From the NCBI GenBank assembly GCA_017577565.1, contig PKRH01000023.1, positions 1 through 33,586 on the forward strand: 33,586 nt of DNA. The letters are read 5' to 3'. Both the position numbers and the translations under genes were made by a program. Below the pieces are notes generated by a model. It saw only the letters and a list, made by a program, of their open reading frames with translations. It ran no database searches and was not told the origin of the DNA. The stretch comes from Thermoanaerobacterales bacterium. Its GTDB lineage: Bacteria > Actinomycetota > Acidimicrobiia > Acidimicrobiales > JACDCH01. Within the stretch, counting starts at the first letter, position 1. The number at the start of each line of letters is the position of its first letter. Positions 16,775 through 24,407 of this stretch are shown in pieces.

Positions 16775-17805
16775 AGTGCACCGTCTGCCGGGGCGAGGCC
16801 GTCATCGACCTGCGCCGCCACAACGCCAACTTCTGCCGCGAGCACTTCCTGCGGTTCTGCCGTGACCAGGTCGCCAAGGCGATCGCCGAGCACCGCATGT
16901 TCGGACCCGACGACCGCGTCCTCGTGGCGGTGTCGGGCGGCAAGGACAGCCTCGCCCTGTGGGACCTGCTCGTCGAGCTGGGCTACCGGGCCGAGGGGCT
17001 GTACATCGACCTCGGCATCGGCAGCTACAGCGAGGCCAGCACGGCGACGTCGGTGGCCTTCGCCGAGAGCCGGGGCCTGACGCTCCACCGCGTCGACCTG
17101 CGCGAGGAGCACGGCTACGACATCCCCACGGCCGCCGCCGTCACCCGCCGGGTGCCCTGCTCGTCGTGCGGGCTGTCCAAGCGCCACCTGTTCGACGAGG
17201 TGGCCCGCACCGGCGGCTTCGACGTCGTCGCCACCGGGCACAACCTCGACGACGAGGCCGCCGTGCTGCTCGGCAACGTGCTGCACTGGCAGACCGAGTA
17301 CCTCGGCCGGCAGGCACCGGTGCTGGAGGAGCGCGACGGGTTCCCGAAGAAGGTCAAGCCGCTCGTCCGCCTGAGCGAGCGGGAGACCGCCGCCTACTGC
17401 GTGCTCCGGGGCATCGACTACATCGTCGAGGAGTGCCCGATGGCCGCGGGCAACCGGCACCTCCGCTACAAGGAGGCGCTCAACGCGCTCGAGGCCGCCT
17501 CGCCGGGCACCAAGCACGCCTTCTACTTCGAGTTCCTCGACAAGGCGGCCGACCGGTTCCGCCCCGAGGCCCGGGCCTCGCAGGAGGAGCTGCGCCCGTG
17601 CACGTCGTGCGGGGCGCCGACCACGGCCGAGGTCTGCGCCTTCTGCCGCCTCGTCGAGCGCGTCCGGGGCGCGGAGCCCGTGCCCGTCGAGGTGCTGGGG
17701 TCGAAGGGCCGCCGGCGCCGCCGCCGCAACGGCGCCGCCCGGGACGGTGCCGCCGCCGAGGCCGGCGCGACGGCCGCGGCGGCGGGGGAGCGGGTGCGCC
17801 CGTGA
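16771..17805 (+). CDS. ttuA: TtuA-type tRNA 2-thiolation enzyme (Fe-S, PP-loop)
   Basis: A 344-aa enzyme of the TtcA/TtuA/Ncs6 family. An N-terminal zinc site is formed by C3, C6, C22 and H25. The PP-loop is V54SGGKDS60. The [4Fe-4S] ligands are C130 and C133 (CSSCGLSK) and C222 (EECP), at the same numbers I recall for Thermus TtuA. A second zinc site is CTSC...CAFC near the C-terminus, followed by an Arg/Ala-rich tail. It adenylates U54/T54 of tRNA and installs sulfur from TtuB. The start overlaps ttuB and the end overlaps trmI, each by 4 nt. Confidence 0.93.
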   Translation: MKCTVCRGEAVIDLRRHNANFCREHFLRFCRDQVAKAIAEHRMFGPDDRVLVAVSGGKDSLALWDLLVELGYRAEGLYIDLGIGSYSEASTATSVAFAESRGLTLHRVDLREEHGYDIPTAAAVTRRVPCSSCGLSKRHLFDEVARTGGFDVVATGHNLDDEAAVLLGNVLHWQTEYLGRQAPVLEERDGFPKKVKPLVRLSERETAAYCVLRGIDYIVEECPMAAGNRHLRYKEALNALEAASPGTKHAFYFEFLDKAADRFRPEARASQEELRPCTSCGAPTTAEVCAFCRLVERVRGAEPVPVEVLGSKGRRRRRRNGAARDGAAAEAGATAAAAGERVRP

Positions 17806-18572
17806 GCCGCCCGTTCGCCGAGGGCGACCAGGTGCTGCTCGTCGACGCCAAGAAGCGTCGCTATCTGGTGACCCTCACCGCCGGGGGCGAGTTCCACACC
17901 CACGCCGGGGTCGTGGCCCACGACGACGTCCTGGGGCGGCCCGAGGGGCTGACCGTCCGCTCGAGCCGCGGCGCCTCCATGGTCGCCCTCCGGCCCACGC
18001 TCGCCGAGTTCGTGCTGAAGATGCCGCGGGGCGCCCAGGTGATCTACCCGAAGGACCTGGGGCCGATCCTCATGCTGGCCGACATCTTCCCCGGTGCCCG
18101 GGTGCTGGAGTCGGGGGTCGGGTCCGGCGCCCTGTCCATGACGCTCGTGCGGGCCGGCGCCATCGTCCGGGGCTACGAGATCCGGGAGGACTTCGCCCGC
18201 CGGGCGACGCGCAACGTGGCGACGTTCCTCGGCGAGGAGGCCCTCGAGCGCTACGTCGTCGAGCAGCGCGACGTCTACGAAGGCATCGACGAGACCGACC
18301 TCGACCGGGTGCTGCTCGACCTGCCCGAGCCCTGGCGGGCGGTCAAGCACGCGGCCCGGGCCATGCACCCGGGGGGCGTGCTCGTCGCCTACACTCCCCA
18401 GATCACCCAGGTCGTGCAGCTGCGCGAGGAGCTCGAGGCCCAGGGCTTCGGCATGCTCGAGACCATCGAGGTGCTCAACCGGGGCTGGCACATCGAGGGG
18501 CAGTCGGTGCGGCCCGACCACCGGATGGTCGCCCACACCGGCTTCCTGACCAGTGCCAGGCTCCTGAGCTGA
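17802..18572 (+). CDS. trmI: tRNA (adenine-58-N1)-methyltransferase TrmI
   Basis: A 256-aa SAM-dependent enzyme that makes m1A58 in the tRNA T-loop. The N-terminal beta domain begins FAEGDQVLLVDAKKRRYLVTL. The Rossmann domain has VLESGVGSGALSMTL near residues 101-115 for SAM, GYEIRED for the ribose acid, and LLDLPEPW near 171-178 at the target-base site. Length and order match M. tuberculosis Rv2118c, which is also close to the proteasomal ATPase gene. GTG 17802 overlaps the ttuA stop. Confidence 0.95.
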   Translation: MSRPFAEGDQVLLVDAKKRRYLVTLTAGGEFHTHAGVVAHDDVLGRPEGLTVRSSRGASMVALRPTLAEFVLKMPRGAQVIYPKDLGPILMLADIFPGARVLESGVGSGALSMTLVRAGAIVRGYEIREDFARRATRNVATFLGEEALERYVVEQRDVYEGIDETDLDRVLLDLPEPWRAVKHAARAMHPGGVLVAYTPQITQVVQLREELEAQGFGMLETIEVLNRGWHIEGQSVRPDHRMVAHTGFLTSARLLS

Positions 18573-18608
18573 CCGCCCGGGGCGGGTGACGGCTGGGGGG
18601 ACGCCGCG

Positions 18609-19769
18609 GTGAACCTGCTCGACGCCGTGCTGGTGCTGGCCGCGGTCGCCGCCGCCGTCGGCGGCTACCGGCTCGGGTTCTTCGCCCGGGCGGCCTCGTG
18701 GGCCGGGCTGGCGCTCGGCGTCGTCGCCGGGGCCCGGCTGCTCCCGGCGGTGCTGCCGCGGGTGCGCGACGCCAGCGAGGGGACGCTCGTGCTCGTGGCC
18801 GTCGGCCTGCTCGTGGGCTCCGCCCTCATCGGCCAGGCGCTCGGGCTCGTGCTCGGCGCCCAGCTCCACCAGGAGCTCCCGCCCGGCCCCGCCCGCCGGG
18901 TCGACCAGGTCGCCGGCGGCGTCGTCGGTGTCGCGGGCGTGGCGGTGGCGCTGTGGCTGCTGCTGCCCCTGCTGTCCCACGGCCCGACCTGGATGGCCGA
19001 GCAGGCCCGGGGGTCGACGCTCGCCCGCCAGCTGACCGACGCCTTCCCCGACGCCCCCGACACGCTGGCCGCGCTCCGGCGGCTGGTGGGCGACGACCCC
19101 TTCCCCGAGGTCTTCGCAGGCCTCCAGCGGGCGCCCGACGCCGGGGAGCTGCCGAGCACCAGCGGCCTCGACCGCGAGCTCGCCGGACGGGTGGCCGGAT
19201 CGACGGTGAAGGTGCGGGGGGTGGCCTGCTCCCGGCTGCAGGAGGGCAGCGGGTTCTTCGTCGACGACGACCTCGTGGTCACCAACGCCCACGTCGTCGC
19301 CGGTCAGGACGAGACGACGCTCGCCCTGACCGACGGCTCGTCGTTCGGGGCGACGGTCGTGGCCTTCGACCCCGACCGCGACCTGGCCGTGCTGCGGGCC
19401 GAGGGCACCCGCCCCCCGCTGCCGCTGCGGGACGCCGCGGTGGGCGACACCGGCGGCGTCTTCGGCTACCCGGGCGGCGGCCCGCTGGAGATCAGCCCGT
19501 TCCGGGTGGCGGACGAGATCACCGCCCGGGGTCGGGACATCTACGACCAGGGGACGACCGAGCGCGAGGTGCTCGTCCTGGCCTCCGACCTCGAGCCGGG
19601 CGACTCGGGCTCGGCCCTGGTCGACCCCCAGGGCCGGGTCGTGGGGGTGGCGTTCGCCGTGGCGCCCGACCGGCCAGGCGTCGCCTACGCCCTCTCGGTC
19701 GACGAGGTCGAGGCCGTCCTGGCCGGCGACCTGTCGTCGGCCCGGGACACCGGCGCCTGCCTGCGCTGA
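18609..19769 (+). CDS. MarP-like membrane serine protease (CvpA + trypsin fold)
   Basis: A 386-aa protein with four hydrophobic helices in the first ~130 residues (CvpA-type membrane domain) and a chymotrypsin-like periplasmic domain. The catalytic triad is H228 (TNAHVV), D258 (DRDLAVL) and S333 (GDSGS). C207 and C384 sit at the two ends of the protease domain, as do the disulfide cysteines of M. tuberculosis MarP (Rv3671c), where that bond supports activity under acid and oxidative stress. GTG 18609 is 36 nt after trmI. A hairpin after the stop probably ends transcription from both sides. Confidence 0.9.
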   Translation: MNLLDAVLVLAAVAAAVGGYRLGFFARAASWAGLALGVVAGARLLPAVLPRVRDASEGTLVLVAVGLLVGSALIGQALGLVLGAQLHQELPPGPARRVDQVAGGVVGVAGVAVALWLLLPLLSHGPTWMAEQARGSTLARQLTDAFPDAPDTLAALRRLVGDDPFPEVFAGLQRAPDAGELPSTSGLDRELAGRVAGSTVKVRGVACSRLQEGSGFFVDDDLVVTNAHVVAGQDETTLALTDGSSFGATVVAFDPDRDLAVLRAEGTRPPLPLRDAAVGDTGGVFGYPGGGPLEISPFRVADEITARGRDIYDQGTTEREVLVLASDLEPGDSGSALVDPQGRVVGVAFAVAPDRPGVAYALSVDEVEAVLAGDLSSARDTGACLR

Positions 19770-19786
19770 GGCCCCTCGGCGCGGGA

Positions 19787-19809
19787 CGCGGCCGCCCGTG
19801 GCGGCCGCG
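19787..19809. terminator. Bidirectional hairpin between the MarP-like gene and the ferredoxin gene
   Basis: A perfect 10-bp stem (CGCGGCCGCC / GGCGGCCGCG) with a 3-nt loop, 17 nt after the MarP-like stop and about 50 nt after the ferredoxin stop. The placement between convergent genes fits a shared terminator. Confidence 0.65.
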
Positions 19810-19861
19810 CGCGCTGAGCGTGGGTCGATCGGGCCCGGGGGGCGAGCCCGTCAGCTGCGGC

Positions 19862-20098
19862 TCAGTCGACCTCGATGAAGATGCACTCGCCCGGGCACTC
19901 CTCGGCGGCCTCGATGACGGCCTCCTCCTGGCCCGCGGGGACGTTGGCGAGGCCTTCGGCACCGCCCGGGTCCGAGAGGACCTTGTCGCCCTCCTTGACG
20001 TACGCGAGGCCGTCGTCAAGCAGGGTGAACACGTCGGGGGCGATCTCCTCGCAAAGGCCGTCACCCGTGCAGAGATCCTGGTCGATCCAGACCTTCAT
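19862..20098 (-). CDS. Single-cluster ferredoxin with a CxxDxxC motif
   Basis: A 78-aa ferredoxin. Ligand residues are C10-T-G-D13-G-L-C16 and the C-terminal CPGEC. The usual second cysteine is an aspartate, as in Pyrococcus furiosus ferredoxin, so the cluster may be [3Fe-4S] or an Asp-ligated [4Fe-4S]. Such proteins often donate electrons to cytochromes P450, though none is in the window. ATG 20098 has AGGAG 10 nt upstream and a 5' leader of about 70 nt from the TAGTGT hexamer. It is convergent with the MarP-like gene and divergent from arc. Confidence 0.9.
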   Translation of the reverse strand: MKVWIDQDLCTGDGLCEEIAPDVFTLLDDGLAYVKEGDKVLSDPGGAEGLANVPAGQEEAVIEAAEECPGECIFIEVD

Positions 20099-20176
20099 GC
20101 GTGCTTCGCTCCTGGCTCGATGGCGGAGGGGCTGGCCCCATGGGCGCCCCGTCATCGAGGCACCTCGGACGCCGTC

Positions 20177-20182
20177 ACACTA
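20177..20182 (-). promoter_or_regulatory. -10 element for the ferredoxin gene
   Basis: TAGTGT on the minus strand, about 80 nt before ATG 20098. AGGAG at 20109-20113 serves as ribosome-binding site. Confidence 0.4.
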
Positions 20183-20271
20183 GCGAACCGCGGGATTAAC
20201 GCGGCAATCTCGGAAGAAACTCTCCCGTGCGGGGTGTGTCCAAACCTTCACAGGGAATGGTGCAGCAGCGG

Positions 20272-20290
20272 CGGTGCACCGGTGTAGGGT
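20272..20290 (+). promoter_or_regulatory. arc promoter with adjoining palindrome
   Basis: TAGGGT at 20285-20290 is the likely -10 of arc. A 10-bp palindrome CGGTGCACCG (20272-20281) sits just upstream and could be an operator, though palindromes of this length arise easily in GC-rich DNA. Confidence 0.4.
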
Positions 20291-20296
20291 CCGAAC

Positions 20297-20318
20297 CGGG
20301 TCCTCGATACAGGACCCG
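20297..20318 (+). promoter_or_regulatory. 5' leader hairpin of arc
   Basis: A perfect 8-bp stem CGGGTCCT / AGGACCCG with loop CGATAC. It starts about 7 nt after the -10, so it would sit at the very 5' end of the arc mRNA, roughly 45 nt ahead of the AGGAGG. Confidence 0.5.
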
Positions 20319-20360
20319 CACCGGCAACGGCGCAGGTGCGGTGACTGCATCGACCGAGCG

Positions 20361-20366
20361 AGGAGG
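20361..20366 (+). promoter_or_regulatory. Perfect Shine-Dalgarno for arc
   Basis: AGGAGG. It overlaps GTG 20366 and lies 8 nt before the in-frame GTC 20375, which makes the arc start unclear. Confidence 0.5.
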
Positions 20367-22138
20367 TGGGTCCCGTCACCGAGCACTACGAGGATCGCGA
20401 GGTCTCGCCGGAGCGTGGGCACATGTCCCTCGAGGAGCAGGTCCGGGCGCTCGAGGAGGAGGTGCAGGCCCTGCGCCGTCGCCTCCAGGACGCCCCGAAG
20501 CGGGTCCGCACGCTCGAGGAGCGGCTCCTCGAGACCAAGGGCCAGCTGGCGCAGGCCGTCGCCCAGAACGAGAAGCTCACCTACACGCTGCGTGAGGCGC
20601 GCGACCACATCAGCGCGCTCCGCGAGGAGGTCGACAAGCTCACCCAGCCGCCGTCGGCCTACGGCACGCTGCTCGGGCGCAACGACGACGGCACGGTGGA
20701 CGTCTACTCGGGCGGCCGCAAGATGCGCGTCGCCGTCCACCCCGCCATCGACCCCGAGCAGCTGGTCCGGGGCTGCGAGGTCGTCCTCAACGAGTCCCTC
20801 AACGTCGTGATGGCCCGCACGCCCGAGCAGACGGGCGAGGTCGTCACCATCAAGGAGGTGCTCGAGGACGGCCACCGGGCGATCATCCTCGGGCGCGCCG
20901 ACGAGGAGCGCGTCTGCGACCTGGCCGAGCCCCTGGTGGGGGAGCGGCTGCGGTCGGGCGACTCGGTGCTCATGGACGCGCGCTCGGGCCTGCTGCTCGA
21001 GAAGCTGCCGCGCCCGGAGGTCGAGGAGCTCGTCCTCGAGGAGGTCCCCGACGTCACCTACGCCGACATCGGCGGCCTCGACGAGCAGATCGAGCAGATC
21101 GCCGACGCGGTCGAGCTCCCGTTCCTGCACCAGGAGCTGTACGCCGAGCACAAGCTGCCGGCCCCCAAGGGCATCCTGCTCTACGGGCCGCCCGGCTGCG
21201 GCAAGACGCTCATCGCCAAGGCCGTCGCCAACAGCCTGGCCACCAAGGTCGGGGCGAAGTCGGGCGACAAGAACGCGAAGAGCTACTTCCTCAACATCAA
21301 GGGCCCGGAGCTCCTCAACAAGTACGTCGGGGAGACCGAGCGGCAGATCCGCCTCGTGTTCCAGCGGGCCCGGGAGAAGTCCGAGGAGGGCTGGCCGGTC
21401 ATCGTCTTCTTCGACGAGATGGACTCGATGTTCCGCACCCGCGGGTCGGGCATCAGCTCCGACGTCGAGTCGACGATCGTCCCCCAGCTCCTGGCCGAGA
21501 TCGACGGCGTCGAGTCGCTGCGGAACGTCATCGTCATCGGCGCCTCCAACCGCGAGGACCTCATCGACCCGGCCATCCTGCGGCCGGGCCGCCTCGACGT
21601 GAAGATCAAGATCGAGCGGCCGAACGAGGCCGCGGCGGCCCAGATCTTCTCGCGCTACCTCACGCCCGACCTGCCCCTCGACGAGGAGACCGTCCGCGAC
21701 CTCGGCGGCGGCGACCCGGAGAAGGCGGTGCAGGCGATGATCGAGCGCACCGTCGAGGAGATGTACCGGACCGACAAGGACAACGAGTTCCTCGAGGTCA
21801 CCTACCAGAACGGTGACAAGGAGGTCATGTACTTCAAGGACTTCGCCTCCGGGGCGATGATCGAGAACATCGTCCGCCGGGCGAAGAAGCTGGCCATCAA
21901 GCGGTACCTCGCCGGGGGCCCGAAGGGCATCCGCCTCTCCGACCTCGTCGACTCCATCCACCAGGAGTACAAGGAGCACGAGGACCTGCCCAACACGACC
22001 AACCCGGACGACTGGGCGAAGATCTCGGGCAAGAAGGGCGAGCGCATCGTCTACGTCCGCACGATCGTCAACCGGGAGGACGGCGGGGCCGCCGGCGGCC
22101 GGGCCATCGAGCGGGTCGCCACCGGCCAGTACCTCTGA
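20366..22138 (+). CDS. arc: Proteasome-associated AAA+ ATPase ARC/Mpa
   Basis: Up to 590 aa. The N-terminal coiled coil (LEEQVRALEEEVQALRR and on) binds Pup. It is followed by OB domains (YGTLLGRNDDGTVDVYSGGRKMRV) and one AAA+ module with Walker A GPPGCGKT (274-281), Walker B FFDEMDS (D350, E351) and RPGRLD. The C-terminus ends Gln-Tyr-Leu, keeping the penultimate tyrosine that docks into the PrcA ring. It forms a hexamer that unfolds pupylated proteins. The start is uncertain: GTG 20366 overlaps a perfect AGGAGG, the next in-frame codon at ideal spacing is GTC 20375, and ATG 20423 is the next normal start. Confidence 0.97.
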   Translation: MGPVTEHYEDREVSPERGHMSLEEQVRALEEEVQALRRRLQDAPKRVRTLEERLLETKGQLAQAVAQNEKLTYTLREARDHISALREEVDKLTQPPSAYGTLLGRNDDGTVDVYSGGRKMRVAVHPAIDPEQLVRGCEVVLNESLNVVMARTPEQTGEVVTIKEVLEDGHRAIILGRADEERVCDLAEPLVGERLRSGDSVLMDARSGLLLEKLPRPEVEELVLEEVPDVTYADIGGLDEQIEQIADAVELPFLHQELYAEHKLPAPKGILLYGPPGCGKTLIAKAVANSLATKVGAKSGDKNAKSYFLNIKGPELLNKYVGETERQIRLVFQRAREKSEEGWPVIVFFDEMDSMFRTRGSGISSDVESTIVPQLLAEIDGVESLRNVIVIGASNREDLIDPAILRPGRLDVKIKIERPNEAAAAQIFSRYLTPDLPLDEETVRDLGGGDPEKAVQAMIERTVEEMYRTDKDNEFLEVTYQNGDKEVMYFKDFASGAMIENIVRRAKKLAIKRYLAGGPKGIRLSDLVDSIHQEYKEHEDLPNTTNPDDWAKISGKKGERIVYVRTIVNREDGGAAGGRAIERVATGQYL

Positions 22139-22142
22139 CCTG

Positions 22143-22192
22143 CCGCGCACGCGCACGTGACCTGCTAGGTAGGGCCACGTGCGCGTGCGCGG
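22143..22192. repeat. Perfect 17-bp inverted repeat at the arc / 134-aa gene junction
   Basis: Left arm 22143-22159 (CCGCGCACGCGCACGTG) and right arm 22176-22192 are exact reverse complements with a 16-nt spacer. It begins 4 nt after the arc stop. The right arm covers GTG 22179 of the next gene. The spacer holds TAGGTA (22166-22171) within a smaller dyad ACCTgctAGGT. It could terminate arc, hide the downstream start in read-through RNA, or bind a regulator. Confidence 0.8.
22166..22171 (+). promoter_or_regulatory. -10 element for the 134-aa membrane gene
   Basis: TAGGTA, 7 nt before GTG 22179, in the spacer of the inverted repeat. It departs from TAnnnT at the last base. Confidence 0.3.
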
Positions 22193-22583
22193 GCTGACGG
22201 AGACCAGGGAGGGGCGCTTCGTCCTCATCGCGGTCGTGGGCGGCACGCTCATGATCGCCCTGGCGGTGGCCAACCTCCTGCTCGCGGGGGCCTCGGACTC
22301 GGCGGCCGACGACGCCCGCCGGATCCTCCGCCGCGAGCTCTCGACGGTCTCCGACGAGGAGATCGCCGACTACCCGGACTCGGCCGACGAGATCGAGGCC
22401 CTCGCGGCCCGGGCGTTGCGGGGCCGGGCCGGGACCCGGGTGCTCGGCACCCTGCGCCCGGAGGGCGACGACGAGGTCGTGGTCGTCGTCGAGGCCGGCT
22501 GGGCCTGGCAGGCCCGGTGCGTCCACGCCGAGCTGCGGGGCGGCGCCACCGTCCTCACCTACGTGCGGGACCGGCCGTGCTGA
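22179..22583 (+). CDS. Uncharacterised 134-aa single-pass membrane protein between arc and dop
   Basis: I do not recognise this family. The N-terminus is short and basic, followed by a membrane segment near residues 14-36 (FVLIAVVGGTLMIALAVANLLL) and an acidic soluble domain with strands VLGTLRPEG and EVVVVVEAGWAWQARCVHAEL. The location between arc and dop suggests a possible link to the pupylation system, but nothing in the sequence proves this. Its GTG start lies inside the right arm of a perfect 17-bp inverted repeat. Confidence 0.8.
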   Translation: MRVRGLTETREGRFVLIAVVGGTLMIALAVANLLLAGASDSAADDARRILRRELSTVSDEEIADYPDSADEIEALAARALRGRAGTRVLGTLRPEGDDEVVVVVEAGWAWQARCVHAELRGGATVLTYVRDRPC

Positions 22584-22615
22584 CCGCCCACCGCGGGAGC
22601 GCTGCCACGGGCGGG

Positions 22616-22621
22616 TAGGGT
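22616..22621 (+). promoter_or_regulatory. -10 element for dop
   Basis: TAGGGT, 6 nt before GTG 22628; no Shine-Dalgarno. Confidence 0.5.
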
Positions 22622-22627
22622 CGTCGC

Positions 22628-24145
22628 GTGGCGTTGCGCAAGATCATCGGCGTCGAGACGGAGTTCGGCATCGTCGTGCGCGGGGCGCCCGAGTCGAACC
22701 CCATCTCCGCCTCGTCGCTGCTGATCAACGCCTACGTCCACGAGATGGCCCGCGAGACCGAGGGGTCGCGGGCCCACGCCCGGGTCGGGTGGGACTTCGA
22801 GGACGAGCACCCCGAGATCGACGCCCGGGGCTTCACCGCCGAGACGGCGATGCCGCCCGAGGTCGAGACCCACCTCGTCAACGCCGTCCTGACCAACGGC
22901 GCCCGGTACTACGTCGACCACGCCCACCCGGAGTGCTCGACCCCCGAGTGCGCGGACCCCCGGACGGTCGTGGTCTACGACAAGGCGGCCGAGCTGATCC
23001 TCCAGCGGTCGATGCAGGCGGCGCTCTCCATCCTCCCCGAGGGCCAGGAGATCGTCGTCTACAAGAACAACTCGGACGGCAAGGGCAACAGCTACGGCTG
23101 CCACGAGAACTACCTGATGGACCGCCAGGTGCCCTTCGGGCGGATCGTCACCCACGTCATGCCCCACTTCATCAGCCGCCAGGTGTTCACCGGGGCCGGC
23201 AAGGTGGGGTCCGAGGTCGTGGGCACGACCTCGGACGACGTGCCCTTCCAGCTCACCCAGCGAGCCGACTTCTTCGAGGAGGAGGTCGGGCTCGAGACGA
23301 CCCTCAAGCGGCCGATCGTCAACACCCGCGACGAGCCCCACGCGGACGCCCAGCGCTACCGGCGGCTCCACGTCATCGTCGGCGACGCCAACCTCTCCGA
23401 GGTCGCCACCTTCCTGAAGGTGGGGACGACGGCCCTCGTGCTGGCGATGATCGAGGACGACTTCCTCACCCGCGACCTCACGCCCGCGGCGCCGGTGGCG
23501 GCCCTGCGCCGGGTGTCCTACGACCTCACGCTGCGCGAGCCGATCGAGCTGGTCGACGGCACGCGCATGACCGCGGTCGAGATGCAGTGGGAGTACCTCG
23601 ACCGGGCGAAGAAGTACGCCGAGGAGCGGGGCCTGGACTGCCTCGGGCCGCCCGAGGTCGGTGCCGAGGTGCTGCGCCGCTGGGAGCAGGTGCTCACCGG
23701 GCTCGAGTCCGACCCGATGTCGCTGGCCCACCAGCTCGACTGGGTCGCCAAGTACCGCCTCGTCGACGGGTACCGTGCCAAGCACGGACTGCGGTGGGAC
23801 GACGACAGGTTGCGCGCCATGGACCTCCAGTACCACGACCTGCGGCCCGAGCGGGGGCTCGCCCGCCGGCTCGGCCTCGAGCGCATCACCGACGACGCCG
23901 AGGTCGAGCACGCGGTCACCGAGCCGCCCCCGGACACCCGGGCCTGGTTCCGGGGCAAGTGCCTGCAGAAGTGGGCCTCGGAGATCGTGGCCGCCAACTG
24001 GGACTCGATGGTCTTCGACGTCGGCGACGACCCGCTGCGCCGGGTCCCGATGATGGATCCGACACGTGGAACAGAGGCGCATGTGGGTAGGTTGATTGCG
24101 GAGAGCACGACGAGCGCTGAGTTGTTGGACCGGTTGGGCCAGTGA
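22628..24145 (+). CDS. dop: Dop, depupylase/Pup deamidase
   Basis: A 505-aa member of the glutamine-synthetase-related Pup ligase/depupylase family. It begins VETEFGIV with the ATP/Mg glutamate. The catalytic aspartate is D97 in YYVDHAHPEC. An ordered 'Dop loop' region around ESNPISASSLLINAY distinguishes it from PafA. Dop deamidates Pup-GGQ to GGE and removes Pup from substrates. TAGGGT lies 6 nt before GTG 22628, so it can be expressed separately from arc. pup follows 19 nt after the stop. Confidence 0.97.
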   Translation: MALRKIIGVETEFGIVVRGAPESNPISASSLLINAYVHEMARETEGSRAHARVGWDFEDEHPEIDARGFTAETAMPPEVETHLVNAVLTNGARYYVDHAHPECSTPECADPRTVVVYDKAAELILQRSMQAALSILPEGQEIVVYKNNSDGKGNSYGCHENYLMDRQVPFGRIVTHVMPHFISRQVFTGAGKVGSEVVGTTSDDVPFQLTQRADFFEEEVGLETTLKRPIVNTRDEPHADAQRYRRLHVIVGDANLSEVATFLKVGTTALVLAMIEDDFLTRDLTPAAPVAALRRVSYDLTLREPIELVDGTRMTAVEMQWEYLDRAKKYAEERGLDCLGPPEVGAEVLRRWEQVLTGLESDPMSLAHQLDWVAKYRLVDGYRAKHGLRWDDDRLRAMDLQYHDLRPERGLARRLGLERITDDAEVEHAVTEPPPDTRAWFRGKCLQKWASEIVAANWDSMVFDVGDDPLRRVPMMDPTRGTEAHVGRLIAESTTSAELLDRLGQ

Positions 24146-24164
24146 GCAGACGAGGTGCAGGGGC

Positions 24165-24362
24165 ATGGCTGAGCGTGAGATGAAGAGGAAGTCCACCCCC
24201 GCTCGCCAAGAGGAGGAGGTCGTCGAGGAGACGCCGGCCACCTCCGACCACGGCGAGAAGATCAAGGCCGAGCTCGACGACCTGCTGGACGAGATCGACG
24301 GCGTGCTGGAGGCCAACGCCGAGGAGTTCGTGAAGAGCTACGTCCAGAAGGGTGGGCAGTAG
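24165..24362 (+). CDS. pup: Prokaryotic ubiquitin-like protein Pup
   Basis: A 65-aa acidic, mostly disordered protein. The central region IKAELDDLLDEIDGVLEANAEEF is the part that folds on the ARC coiled coil, and the end is FVKSYVQKGGQ. The final Gln means Dop must deamidate it before PafA can activate the resulting glutamate. It sits between dop and prcB, as in mycobacteria. A purine-rich stretch (GAGG...GGGG) precedes ATG 24165. Two hairpins follow the stop. Confidence 0.98.
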   Translation: MAEREMKRKSTPARQEEEVVEETPATSDHGEKIKAELDDLLDEIDGVLEANAEEFVKSYVQKGGQ

Positions 24363-24407
24363 CACCTCGCGACGGCGCGAGCTGCAGACCGGCCTGACGA
24401 CGACCCG

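Noticed and set aside
20291..20325. tRNA-like element, because GGTCC...CGATAC...GGACC resembles a T-arm
   Set aside because: The loop lacks TTCRA spacing and no acceptor, D or anticodon arms can be drawn around it.
22272..22360. Minus-strand frame crossing the arc/134-aa junction as a separate gene
   Set aside because: It runs through the highly conserved ARC coding sequence in antisense and has no family motifs.
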